Source: Obelidium mucronatum | Lineage: Eukaryota; Chytridiomycota; Chytridiomycetes; Chytridiales; Chytriomycetaceae | Length of the DNA: 64,000 nucleotides | Assembly (NCBI GenBank): GCA_025765595.1 | Contig: JAIVFH010000086.1 | Span: 87,763-151,762 of the forward strand | Reading direction: 5' to 3' | Shown: positions 9,017 to 18,954 of the stretch, one piece after another | How the letters are laid out: the number at the start of each line of letters is the position of its first letter | Numbering within the stretch: the first letter of the stretch is position 1 | Made by a program: the position numbers and the translations under genes | The notes under the pieces: model-generated | What the model was told of the DNA's origin: nothing | Databases searched by the model: none | Seen by the model: only the letters and a program-made list of their open reading frames with translations

Positions 9017-10894
9017 ATGGACTCCAGCACTACTGAAGGAACAGCAACGCCGCCCACAAACAACAACTGGAACCACTCATCGTCAGCGCAGGTATTGGAA
9101 TTTTCTCTAATCTTTTCTTTCTATCCAGCTGAGTCTTTTGAAAACTATAGGACGAAGACGAGACCCAACCCTCCCTCAGCCAATCAATCTCACAAGCGCC
9201 TCTGTTACCACTCGAAGTCTGCACGGATCTCGATATCTCAGTTTCAGATCCACAGAGACACGGGGAAGGAACTGCCTCTTTTGTGAACTATTTGGTCACT
9301 ACAAAGGTACCACTCCTGCTTATAATGAGGTGTCACTTGATTTACAAAAAGCTGAAACGAACCACATTATAACCAAAAAAAGACGAGTCTTGAATCTTTC
9401 TCATCGCCTGAAGTATCTGTTCGAAGAAGATTCCAAGACTTTGCATGGCTGCACAAAGCTCTTTCTGACGAATACCCTCATGTGATTCTTGCAGCTTTAC
9501 CAGGAAAACACCGAATGGGTTCAGTATATCGTCCTCCCCTTTTTTTTATGCAATCTGCCTTTGACATTTCATTTTTGGAAACATCACAGAATACCTAACA
9601 GGAGATCGGTTCAGCCCAGAGTTTATCGAAAAGCGGAAAATATCTCTTGAAAACTACTTGAAACGACTAGCAACTCATCCTTTAATTGCCAAATCACAAG
9701 TTCTACGTCGATTCCTTGAAACAAATGAGATTGTAATGCCCTTTTTTTTTTGGTTCGTCAATCCGATTTTTGACTCCTCTCCTTTTCTTCAGGTCCCAGA
9801 ATTGGTCGCCAAGGCGGCACAAACTCACGTCTTTGACAACATTAGCGACGTGCTTTTGAATGCATTCATCAAAGTCAAGCAGCCTGATCCTCGATTCACT
9901 GAGTTTAAAGAACACTTGGACAAGTTCCAAGACACGTTAATTTCTTTGGAGAGACTGCATTCCAAGTTGATCCGTGCCGAAACTGGTTTGTTTCTGTGCC
10001 CTCGGTATTTCTGACACATTGACGAACGACAAAAAAAAAAAAAAAAGAATATGAACTTGATATGTTGGAGTTTGGAGGTTGTATCAGCACGCTAGGGCTT
10101 ATGGAAACACAAATTACGGGCCCCTTGACTGACTTTGGGAATATATTGAGAAACTTGTGTACGATCCTTCGCGAGAGGATTAATCATGAGGATTTGGTTT
10201 ATTTGACAAACGTTCAAGAGTATATCGGGAACTGTATGGCAGCAAAGGTTGATCATTTTTTTTGGTTTTTTGGTTTTTTTTTTTTTTTTTGGTGGAATAC
10301 TAAAAAACCTTTCAAACTTTTTAGGAAACACTCCGCATGAGAGACCAAAAGCAAACGGATTTTGAAGAATTGACAGTTTATTTGGCGAATCATGTTTCCG
10401 AACGCGAGAAGGCTTTGAATCCTCAACGCGGAGGCGGTGGAATCGCATCGTTTTTGACGAACAAGTTCCAAGAGATTCAGGGTGTAGATCAGGAGCGAGC
10501 AAGGCAGCAAAAGATTTTGAAGCTTTCTAGCAAGATTACAGAGGTTTTTGATAACCTTATGTATTCCTTTTTCGTTCGTTTAATAACCATTTAACATTTA
10601 AAATAAGCTTCAAGAAGCGGTACAAGCATCAGATGAAGTTTCAAAGGCATTCAACAAAGAAATGCTGCGAGAAATGGAGTTTTTCCAAAAGACAAAGTTG
10701 GATGACATTAAAAGGGATTTGAAAGCGTATGCAGCCAATCAAGTGGAGTATTACGATAAGGTCAGTATAGCGAAAAAAAATAATTTCAATAGCTTTCCTC
10801 TGAAGTATTTTTTATTTTCGAACAGTGTGCACAGTACTGGGATCAGATTATTCCAATTCTGGAAAATATACGAGTTGCTGATGACTTTGAGTGA
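9017..10894 (+). CDS. SNX4: sorting nexin SNX4/ATG24-like (PX-BAR)
   Basis: Nine exons (9017-9091, 9151-9306, 9383-9518, 9590-9732, 9793-9985, 10048-10247, 10325-10543, 10608-10760, 10826-10894) join in frame to 447 residues. Sorting nexins of this class bind PI3P on endosomes and return cargo to the Golgi; in yeast they also help selective autophagy. An acidic N-terminus is followed by a PX domain at about residues 50-170 with RRRFQDFAWLHKAL, PALPGKHR-like LAALPGKHRM and EFIEKRKISLENYLKRL, matching the PX fold and its lipid pocket. The remainder, about 190-445, is helical and charged as expected of a BAR dimerisation domain. Introns are 59-77 bp except the last two. The intron before exon 7 is T-rich. 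SNX7/SNX30 or yeast Snx41/42 paralogues are alternatives. Confidence 0.85.
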
Positions 10895-10908
10895 ATAAAG
10901 AGTTTTAC

Positions 10909-11019
10909 ATAAAGCAGCACTCATGTCTATTCCTCGGCACGGGACCGTCGAATGGCATTCCTAACATGACATGCCTGACGGCCGACCTGCCAACGGCCGG
11001 TCTCCGTTGCGGCCACCAG
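10909..11019 (+). pseudogene. duplicated, start-less fragment of the MBL-fold gene's 5' end
   Basis: The translation here (LFLGTGPSNGIP, then MTCLTADLPT) matches the first 30 or so codons of the metallo-beta-lactamase-fold gene starting at 11908 (LFLGTGPSNGIPDVTCLTAD). The start codon is ata instead of atg and similarity ends after about 110 bp. It directly follows the last exon of SNX4. A reciprocal degenerate echo of that last exon (gatcaaattattcct, then gagtgaataa) precedes the intact gene at about 11850-11890, so the SNX4-end/MBL-start junction has been duplicated once with a spacing of about 1 kb. Confidence 0.75.
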
Positions 11020-11907
11020 AAAAAAGGGGATTCTATTTCAGAGAAGAGTTATCAGTAAAAGGTGACAATAAACAATAAACAACGCGGCATGAAAAAAGGG
11101 CAAATTCGCTATTCAAGAGAGAGCTTGATATTGAAATATCAAGGGAAGAATCTCTGAATTAAACCAAAGTATATCCCGATCAGTTGAAAAATCAACTGCT
11201 GCAAGGTGATAGAGGGAATGGCGGAATTTTTTTTTAGGCGCGGTCTATTTTAAATAGCGGAGCGTGAGCGACAAAAACGTCGCATGACCAAGAGCAAAAT
11301 AGTCGTATTGTTATATTTTGGGGAGATTTCATCCATTAAAATAGGGGAGGGCGGCGACACTACATCGCAGTTCAAATTTGACCAAGAGCAAATACAAAAG
11401 CTAATACACTTCAAATATTTGGGGAGAATCGGTACAAACATCTTTTGAAAAGAACCGGAGCCTCATGATTGAGTCATCATCAATTAAGGTGAGGGGCGGG
11501 CGGATGAACATCCTTCGGCAACCAAAAATAGGAAGATGGTGCATTGGTACTTATCTTAATCACTTCGAACCTTCCAGTGAGCATGTGAATATGGAACGAG
11601 AATCCAGCGGAGGTCACGGATTATTGGTGGCTTTGCCACTTAAGTTTGACATGTGTTTTTTAATATTTACTTTTTATTTTTATCTTCAAAAGCAAAGCAA
11701 CTATTAATTAAATACAATGGCTACAATACTTGGGAACGCTGGCGCTATGCGCGCGTGTTTGTTGTTTCCGAATATTTAGAGAAGTTCCAAAGATCAGTAA
11801 TACAATGTGAGACTGAAGGCCGTCCCATACCATATAGGCTATTCCGTTGTGCCCCATATTGAGATCAAATTATTCCTCTCGAGTGAATAATAAAAGAAAA
11901 GGTTTGC
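11020..11907. other. insert between the two duplicated junctions
   Basis: No intact gene is seen. Two short imperfect repeats containing accaagagcaaa occur (about 11287 and 11382). A frame from about 11710 to 11862 encodes ETEGRPIPYRLFR, which faintly resembles DPEGRPIYLFR of the CRAL-TRIO gene downstream and could be a decayed copy of part of that gene; support is weak. The end of the segment contains the degenerate echo of the last SNX4 exon. Confidence 0.4.
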
Positions 11908-12873
11908 ATGAAGCCGCATTCATTTCTATTCCTTGGCACAGGACCATCGAACGGCATCCCCGACGTGACATGCCTGACTGCTGACCCGCCAACCTGCGCC
12001 GTCTGCCTAGCGGCCACGCAGCCGGCCGAGGAGCCGCGCGACGGCCGCATGGCGTCGCAGGCGCACGCACGCGTCGGCGCGGCGCCGCTGTTCAACAAGA
12101 ACCGGCGCGGCAACACGAGCGGCGTGCTGCGGCTCGCGCCCGCCGGCGGCGGCCTGCGCCACGTTCTGCTCGACTGCGGCAAGACGTTCTACGCGGCGGC
12201 GCTCGCCTGGTTTGCGCGCGTCGGCGTGCGCCGCATCGACGCCGTGCTGCTCACGCACGACCACGCTGACGCAATCCTGGGCTTGGACGACCTGCGCGCG
12301 TGGACGCTCAACGGGAAAGTGCAGCAGTCCATCAACGTGTTTCTGAGCCAGAGCACGCTGGACGTTGTCAAGCGAGTGTTTCCGTACATGGTCGATGCCG
12401 CTGTGGCAACGGGCGGCGGGCACTTGCCGGCACTCGAGTTTATCGTGTTTGAAGAAAACAAACCCTTCAGCATTCCACTCTCAGACTCTGAACACCTCCC
12501 CGTCGTGCCGTTTCTAGTGGAACACGGACGGAAGGGAAACGAGCCTTACTACTGCAACGCGTTCCAACTGCCTGGATTGACTTACATTAGCGATGCGAGT
12601 CGTGTTCCCGAACAAGCCAAGAACCTTATTCGCAATGATGGGAACGTGCTTGTTCTTGACTGCTTGCGTGAAAAGGACTTTGCTTCACACATGGGATACG
12701 AGTCTGCGATCCCTCTTGTTTTCGAGTTGGCGCCGAAACGCGTCTTTTTCATGGGGTTGAATGATGAACTGGATCATTATGAGTTTGAAGGGTATTTGGA
12801 GAAACAGAGCGGGTTTAAAGAGAGAGGCATTGAAGCTGCTGTTGCGTTTGATGGATTGATGATTACGCTATGA
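11908..12873 (+). CDS. metallo-beta-lactamase-fold hydrolase, PhnP-like
   Basis: An intronless 321-residue protein. It begins with LFLGTGPSNGIPDV, like the GTG start of PhnP/RNase Z-type members, and has the metal-binding motif THDHADAILGLDDL (HxHxDH type) at about residues 113-126. Further ligands can be assigned to VEHGRK and the SDAS segment (YISDASRVPE), then CLREKDFASHMGYESA near the C-terminus. Members cleave phosphodiester bonds such as cyclic phosphates; the substrate cannot be read from the sequence. The first 400 bp are extremely GC-rich compared with the 3' half. A short decayed copy of the 5' end lies 1 kb upstream. The atg at 11908 fits the family start. Confidence 0.82.
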   Translation: MKPHSFLFLGTGPSNGIPDVTCLTADPPTCAVCLAATQPAEEPRDGRMASQAHARVGAAPLFNKNRRGNTSGVLRLAPAGGGLRHVLLDCGKTFYAAALAWFARVGVRRIDAVLLTHDHADAILGLDDLRAWTLNGKVQQSINVFLSQSTLDVVKRVFPYMVDAAVATGGGHLPALEFIVFEENKPFSIPLSDSEHLPVVPFLVEHGRKGNEPYYCNAFQLPGLTYISDASRVPEQAKNLIRNDGNVLVLDCLREKDFASHMGYESAIPLVFELAPKRVFFMGLNDELDHYEFEGYLEKQSGFKERGIEAAVAFDGLMITL

Positions 12874-12992
12874 TCTTGTGTGTGACGTGTGTCACCTGAA
12901 ATTGGTTATTGGCAACGTGTATCAACTCATATATAAACAATGTGTCCTTTCTGTCTTTGATCAAGCTCTTACCGACCGCCACTAAGCCATTA

Positions 12993-13049
12993 ATGGAAAT
13001 TCTCTATAAAGTCCTCCAAAACCAAGAGAAGGTGCTAAAGGAATTGTAA
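12993..13049 (+). other. short upstream ORF or alternative first exon of the CRAL-TRIO gene
   Basis: An 18-codon ORF (MEILYKVLQNQEKVLKEL) ends in a taa that is part of a perfect donor-like gtaagt (13045-13050). Splicing to an acceptor near 13118 (attaaag) would join it in frame to the CRAL-TRIO start, but better-looking acceptors put it out of frame. It may be a regulatory upstream ORF or an alternative N-terminus. Transcript data would decide. Confidence 0.25.
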
Positions 13050-13149
13050 GTTGCCCCCCTTGGCATTGCTCAAGCCTTTAGAACTCAAATTCCCTGGTAT
13101 TTAACCAGATTCCCAAACGGATTAAAGAGCTCAAATTTCGAAAACCAAG

Positions 13150-14052
13150 ATGTCCTTTGATCATTCTCTCACTACCCTGCAGGAATCCATCAAGCAGGAT
13201 GCTTTCCTTCGAGACGCCAACTTTGAACCATACATTGTAACCAAGTCTCTCGCCTACCACAAGAACGATGTCGATGCAACGGTTAAGGCTCTGACAAATT
13301 GTGCAAAGTGGCATAAGGAAGTCTTTGGGCATCAAAGCAAGAGAGTATCCATTGTCCATGTCCACGCCTTCTTGCTTATGGAGAGCTCCGCGATTGTACC
13401 AAACGCCAAAGACCCTGAAGGCCGACCCATATACTTATTCCGTGGCACCAAAGATACAAGAGCAATTCCTAAACAACACTTTGCCAACTACCTAATGTGG
13501 TTTCATTTCTGGTTGATGCAGTCAGGCCATGAAAACGGCGATTTTTGTACTCTGATCAACCTCGAAGGATTCAAGTTGAAGCACTTCCGCCCAAGTCAAT
13601 ACAAACTGACTGATGAATCTGTTGCCTGTCGGCCGATTCCATCTTCTGCTGGGACTGCCTATATTTTGAACGCCAGCAAGTTTACCACAAAACTTTGGAA
13701 CACATATATTCGCATGACCAAGAGTTCAGGGTTTTCAACCCACTTCATCAAACCATCAGAATTGTCCAATTACATGGATGTTTCCCAGATCCCAGTTGAT
13801 TTCGGTGGGCTTCGTTCTTTGGAGGATGCACGCGCGGATCTGGAAGAGTTTATTCAAGAGGAGTATGCACGCGAGGGGTTGCGTTACGAGCCGATTGATA
13901 TCGCAACAATTGACTGGAAGACGTACAAGGTTCCCGACTTGGATCTCTCGCTTCGTCCTGAAAGTGCCATGTCGATTGCGTCGAATGTAGACTTTGATCA
14001 GATTGATGCGCAGCTGGAGAAGATGGGATTGAATGATGATTCCGAGGAGTGA
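13150..14052 (+). CDS. CRAL-TRIO (Sec14-like) lipid-binding protein
   Basis: A single 300-residue frame. The N-terminal helical part (about 10-60) includes FLRDANFEPYIVTKSLAYH. The lipid-binding lobe is marked by DPEGRPIYLFRGTKD, CTLINLEGFKLKHFRPSQ, AYILNASKFTTKLWNTYI and the closing FIKPSELSNYMDVSQIPVDFGG, where the family usually has the I-P-x-x-F/Y-G-G end. Such proteins exchange phosphoinositides or other hydrophobic ligands between membranes. An acidic C-terminal tail ends the protein. The atg at 13150 is the first in frame that leaves the domain whole. It is not close enough by eye to Sec14 itself to give a gene symbol. Confidence 0.82.
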   Translation: MSFDHSLTTLQESIKQDAFLRDANFEPYIVTKSLAYHKNDVDATVKALTNCAKWHKEVFGHQSKRVSIVHVHAFLLMESSAIVPNAKDPEGRPIYLFRGTKDTRAIPKQHFANYLMWFHFWLMQSGHENGDFCTLINLEGFKLKHFRPSQYKLTDESVACRPIPSSAGTAYILNASKFTTKLWNTYIRMTKSSGFSTHFIKPSELSNYMDVSQIPVDFGGLRSLEDARADLEEFIQEEYAREGLRYEPIDIATIDWKTYKVPDLDLSLRPESAMSIASNVDFDQIDAQLEKMGLNDDSEE

Positions 14053-14063
14053 ATATAAGTTCA

Positions 14064-14197
14064 GGGGGGGGGGGGGGGGACAAGGGGGGTGTAAGTAGCA
14101 AAATTAGCAACTTCTCTCCCAGAGAAAAAATCCCTGCCTGCAGAGGCGCATGGCCTCCCAAGCCCGTGTCCACCCCCCCCCCCCCCCCCCCCCCCCT
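14064..14197. repeat. poly-G tract facing a poly-C tract
   Basis: A run of 16 G (14064-14079) and a further G6 (14084-14089) are followed 84 bp later by 25 C (14173-14197). Flanking bases are also partly complementary (ttcag before the G run, ctgat after the C run). The pair can form a G:C hairpin or G-quadruplex/i-motif structures between the CRAL-TRIO stop and the LRR gene start. Confidence 0.8.
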
Positions 14198-14242
14198 GAT
14201 ATAAGTTGATTAATTTGAACTGATTGATTAAAAAAACAACAA

Positions 14243-15838
14243 GTGACGATGGACACGCTCGCGCTCGCGATCGTGCACGCGCCGCTGCTCGACGCGCTTG
14301 CGCCGCGCGACGCGCTCGCGCTGTTTTCCGCGTGCCGCCTGCTCGCACGCGCCGCCCGCGCTTCCGCGCTGCGCCGCTGCGTGGTCCGCGTGCCGCCGCA
14401 CGCCGCCGCGGGCGACTTCAAGACGCGCTGGACGCGTGCGGCCGCCCACGTGCGCCGAGTCGTGCTGCCGCCCGGACACGCCGCGCAGACGCACCACGCG
14501 CTGCTACTGCCCATGTTTGCTCACCTGACAAGTCTCGCCCTGCCCGCTGCTGCTAACCTGGACGTCCTGCGCGTGCTGGACCAGCTGCGCCATCTGGAGA
14601 TCACAAGCGCATCGTCTCTTGCGGGCGCTCCCTTGGATCTGTCGGTGGTCGAGGATCTCGTGCATCTCAAGTCTCTGATTGTCAACAATACCTACTTGGC
14701 GAGTCTCGCGCCAATCACGCGGCTCCAGCAATTACAGCATGTTAGCTTCCATGTTCCACCGGCAGGAGACTCGTCCGATGTTGATTTGGCCGACTTGAGT
14801 CAATTGAAAAAACTCGAAAAACTATGTATTACTGGCCGCGGAATACGCGATTCATCAGTCTTTTCCGGCTTACGAGGACTAAAATGCTTGCAGCTGAATG
14901 ACACAAACATATCAGATGTATCCAGTTTAACAGTCTTGACCGAATTGAGAGAATTATGGATCGTGAGGTGTCCATTAAGCGATATTCACCCACTCAAAGC
15001 CTTACCAAAATTACACACATTGAATCTATCAGAGTCCGCATTAAGCGATATCACACCCCTGGGAAACACTTCTACTCTCAAAAACCTCAACATTTCTCTC
15101 ACATTTGTATCCGACATAACCGCTCTCTCTCAGTTGACAAAGTTGGTCGAATTGAACATTTCACATACCTATGTTGATGATTTGAATCCACTCTGTACTC
15201 TATACAACCTGCGATATATTTACCTCGATGGAACAGGTGTCGATTGCTTGCAACCACTCTCCAAACTATACAACTTGGTTGAATTGACTATGGATGAAAC
15301 AAGAGCGAGAAGTTTTGCGGCTCTTTTGAATTTGAAATCGCTCTGTATTCTGTCTGCTGTTGCGACAGATGTCTCTAGTGTTGCACCACTTGCCGCACTT
15401 TCGAATTTGAAGCAACTTCGACTCTCTCATACCAAAATAAGTGATGTGAATCTTTCATGTTGCCTTGAATCACTTGGAAACATGGAAATACTCCATTTGA
15501 CTAATTTGACGAGTATCACCGACTTTGAATTTCTCAGTTGTATGATAAGGCTTGTGGAATTACACATTTCTGTTGGAGCAGAGACGTTAAATATTGGAAA
15601 CGGCTTGTTGTCTCCACTCAAGCATCTTTTGTCTTTGAAAATATTGCACATTGGAGTCCGTGGCGGCGGTGGCGGTGGTGATGGAGGAGCTAACAATTTG
15701 CGACTCAATTTGAATGTAATTCAATCTTTACCGAAACTAGAGTTTCTGTATTTACACGGAACTAAGGGATATGATTTGGGGGCACTTGTTGATTGGATGA
15801 CTTCCAATGGGATTGAATTTTTGGATTGGAGAAAGTAG
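14243..15838 (+). CDS. leucine-rich repeat protein with a possible F-box-like N-terminus
   Basis: An intronless 531-residue protein. Residues about 10-60 (LLDALAPRDALALFSACRLLARAARA) look like an F-box helical region, LxxLxxxDxLxxxxxxCRxL, which would suggest an SCF ubiquitin-ligase adaptor; this is inference. From about 90 to the end there are roughly 18 repeats of the 21-22-residue type L.xLxxLxLxxTxISDxxPL, for example LKCLQLNDTNISDVSSLTVL and LHTLNLSESALSDITPLGN. This ISD-containing repeat class is typical of internalin-like and SDS22-like proteins, used for protein binding. A glycine run interrupts the repeats near residue 475. The first 350 bp are very GC-rich. The atg at 14249 is an alternative start two codons later. 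Confidence 0.78.
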   Translation: MTMDTLALAIVHAPLLDALAPRDALALFSACRLLARAARASALRRCVVRVPPHAAAGDFKTRWTRAAAHVRRVVLPPGHAAQTHHALLLPMFAHLTSLALPAAANLDVLRVLDQLRHLEITSASSLAGAPLDLSVVEDLVHLKSLIVNNTYLASLAPITRLQQLQHVSFHVPPAGDSSDVDLADLSQLKKLEKLCITGRGIRDSSVFSGLRGLKCLQLNDTNISDVSSLTVLTELRELWIVRCPLSDIHPLKALPKLHTLNLSESALSDITPLGNTSTLKNLNISLTFVSDITALSQLTKLVELNISHTYVDDLNPLCTLYNLRYIYLDGTGVDCLQPLSKLYNLVELTMDETRARSFAALLNLKSLCILSAVATDVSSVAPLAALSNLKQLRLSHTKISDVNLSCCLESLGNMEILHLTNLTSITDFEFLSCMIRLVELHISVGAETLNIGNGLLSPLKHLLSLKILHIGVRGGGGGGDGGANNLRLNLNVIQSLPKLEFLYLHGTKGYDLGALVDWMTSNGIEFLDWRK

Positions 15839-15897
15839 TGAGATGTAATCTGTTTTTGTTTTATATAAACTTTAAAAAATGGAGGATGTGTTCATCC

Positions 15898-18066
15898 TCA
15901 TGCGGAAAAGGTTTTCCTGTAGAATCCAGTCGGCAAAGCATCCATCACACTCAACACGGGTCGTTCCACAACAACGGCTTCGGCCCCACCAGCAAGGAAT
16001 CCGAAAAACATTGTTGGTCCGTATTTGAATTGAATCGAGAATGCGCCCTTGTTCTCGTGTTTTGTAGTAGCAGCAGCAGTCATGGACGCGTCTTCCTCTT
16101 CAGAAGAGTGATGAGTGTTGTTGTTGCTGGTTGGTTTACTGTGGCCATTTGGAACGGATGACTTTTTGTCGGTGGGGTTTGATTTCTTGGCACTCAATTT
16201 CCTCTTGTTTGATGATTGCTTGTGGTGAATAGACTTGATTATTCAAGTAGCAAAAAAGCGTTAATATAACTATAACGGCTATTCCTACATACAAAAAAAA
16301 ATTCCTTTCTTACCTTGCTCGTATCTATGCTAACCAAATAATTGGCTCCCCAAACAACAACCTTTTGCGGCGCAGATTCACATGACCCAGCACCCATAAT
16401 TGTATCTGTCCGTTGCAAAAAGTGAGACGGCAATGCATGAGAGTTGTGTCGTGACCATTCAGATAGACGCGCGTGTTCGGCATCATAGATGAATACTTCA
16501 TTCGAGTCGAGCGTGGCAATCAAGTTTGATGAATTGAAGCTGAATGTAAGCGATGTGTGTTGTGATGTAAGTTGGGGAATCGTTGCGTGATGCTACAAAA
16601 AAGAAAAAAAAGAAAAAGAGTTGATGTTTAGAAACACAGTTCCCAGGAAAAAAGAAGGCAGCAGTACAAAAAAAAACTCACTTTCAATCCATCCAGGTTA
16701 TAAACGTTGATGCGATTCGCCATATCGCCAGTCGCCAACCACTGACAATCCGTACTGACAGCAAGACTAGAAACCAACTCTGCGCCAGTAAATTGCTGTT
16801 TCCGCGATACAGCCACCCCATTCACTTCAACACCTTCCATTGCGTTTTTTCGATGCGTCCGGGTTGTTCCGCGGTGCTCAGTAAACTCCGCGACAGTTTC
16901 AAAGTCAGGGTTTGAGATATCCACGACTCGAACGATGGAATCAGTTCCCGCGAGGATTAAACGTTTAGAGTCCGGTGTGAATACGATATTGGTAGATCCT
17001 GGAATGATGGATGGTGAAGGGAATCGCTTCTGGCGAACCACTCTGGCTGGTTCAACAGAGACTGAAAACAAGCGAGTACAAAATAGATCTGACACGGCAA
17101 TAAATGATCCATCCGGAGAAATCGCAGAAGAAATCAGATTGGTGACACACTGCACAAAAAAAAAGAAGAGTTAAATAATAAAAAAAGATTAAATCATGCC
17201 CAAAAATTATTTCACCTTGATTTTCAATTCCGCCAAAAGCCGCTCCTTTCTAGCAACCGGAACTCTCTCCCCAACCGCATCAACACCCCCAAAATCCTCC
17301 ACATCCCCCGCACTCTGCCCCAACGCCCACACCTTAACATAATCATCAAACCTTGCCAACAACAACCTCCCCTCCGCCGCCAAAGAAACCAACGCCCGCT
17401 GCGGAAACGGACTCTGCCTCTCCTGCTTACTATCCGGAAACAACGAAACCGTCCGTGAAACAACAAAAGTCGTATCCATGCCCCCGGAAACCAGCGAATC
17501 AATCGGTTTCGTCTCACATAGCGCCAACGCACGTACATCATGGGAATGGAACCGGCGATCCCCGGAGAGAACCCACGTTTGCTGGAACTGCCGCCGCGTC
17601 TGCGTCTTTTGCATGGCTGTCATATAGGTGGCTTGGTTCTGAAGCGTGTTGTCCACAAGGCGGTATTGTATCACGCGTCTGTCTACACCACTTGAATAGA
17701 CAACGTCTCCGTTGGAGCCGCCTGCCAAGCAAAGGACATCCGCGTAGTGTGATTTAATCGATTTGATCAAGGTGTGGGACTCGTCGTCGAAAAACGAGAC
17801 GGCTCCGATCGAGTCGCCGGAAACAAGTGTTCCATTGGAGAGATATGTCAAGGTCCATACTAATGTCTCTTCTTTGCGTTTTCCAGTGTCGACGGTAAGG
17901 CGGTTGAGGAGGCGGAAGTTCTCGGTTGAGTAGCTTCGGATACAAGAGTCGGAGGAACCGGCTGAGACAATGGGTTTAAAGGGATGATAGGCGACAGAGA
18001 GGATTCGACCTATTTTGACAGAAGAAACGTAGAATGTAAGAATGGAGCCGGGAACAAAAAGCAAAA

Positions 18067-18108
<42 letters not shown>

Positions 18109-18435
18109 AAGAGCAATGACAAACCATCCTGACGATCACAAGCAGCCTTATAAACAACACAATCAGATGCCCCCACAGGCGCAACTTCAAAAATTCTAAC
18201 ACACCCATCTTCACATCCAATCGCAATCTCTGTTCCAGCGGGAGCCACAGACATGGACCAAATCGCGCCACCACCAGATTCCACGCGAGATATGGGTGCC
18301 AGAGTTACAAGATCCCATTCCGTAATGAATCCATCTAGGCCCGCTGTAAACAACCGTGGTGTGTGCAGGATCTTTGACTGTTGTTGTTGTTGTCTTTTCG
18401 ATTTTGAGGTCAAAGGTTTTTTTTCGTCTTCTTCT

Positions 18436-18467
<32 letters not shown>

Positions 18468-18796
18468 GTCATCTTCTGGTTTGTCAATGACAGGGATCCA
18501 AGCGATACTTTCAATCGATCCAGCGCCAGTGATACCTGGGATCGTCTGTATTTTTGAAAACCAAAGTATGTGATGTCAGGTTTTCGGAAGTCTTGCAGGG
18601 GTGTATGCGTTGTTACCCGTTCAATGTGCCAGGTAATCGGGTTCCAGATTTCAATGTCTCCATTTGCCCTCGCACAAGCTAGAAGAGGCCGCTTTACGTC
18701 TTTGGAGATGAAGCTCAAAGCGTTGATTGCTGATGGAACGTAATCGACGAAGCGACAGCGATGTACTTGTAGCGGTGTACGTTCGCTTTCTCTCAT
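15898..18796 (-). CDS. UTP4: U3 snoRNP WD40 protein UTP4 (cirhin)
   Basis: Six minus-strand exons (18796-18617, 18545-18125, 18009-17216, 17149-16682, 16592-16314, 16233-15898) join in frame to 825 residues. UTP4 belongs to the t-UTP/UTP-A subcomplex of the small-subunit processome and works in the nucleolus on early pre-18S rRNA. Hallmarks: HRCRFVDYVPSAINALSF at the N-terminus, GDIEIWNP, an acidic D/E run after the second repeat, then repeated WD40 blades (FTAGLDGFITEWDL, GCEDGCVRIFEV, SAGSSDSCIRSYS, VSGGMDTTFVVS). The C-terminus ends in RPVLSVMDALPTGFYRKTFSA, matching the typical RPW..VLxxLPxxFYRKRYG end. The intron after exon 2 contains a 38-bp homopolymer (18070-18107). The exon 6 acceptor may lie 18 bp further in. 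The stop is 59 bp from the convergent LRR gene stop. Confidence 0.9.
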
Positions 18797-18954
18797 TTTT
18801 TTTTAAAAAAAAAAAAAAGAAAGAAAGAAAAAAGAATTATTATAACCACAAAAAACAAATAATCTCGTTTTTTACAATATACAAATATTTTATATATATA
18901 ACAATACACACAATAATAGATTGCACTGCGTTAACAAAAAAAAAGAGGTGAAGT

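Noticed and set aside
13850..14514. Several minus-strand frames across the CRAL-TRIO/LRR junction
   Set aside because: They run through the poly-C/poly-G tracts and the GC-rich block, where stop codons are rare by composition; no domain is visible.
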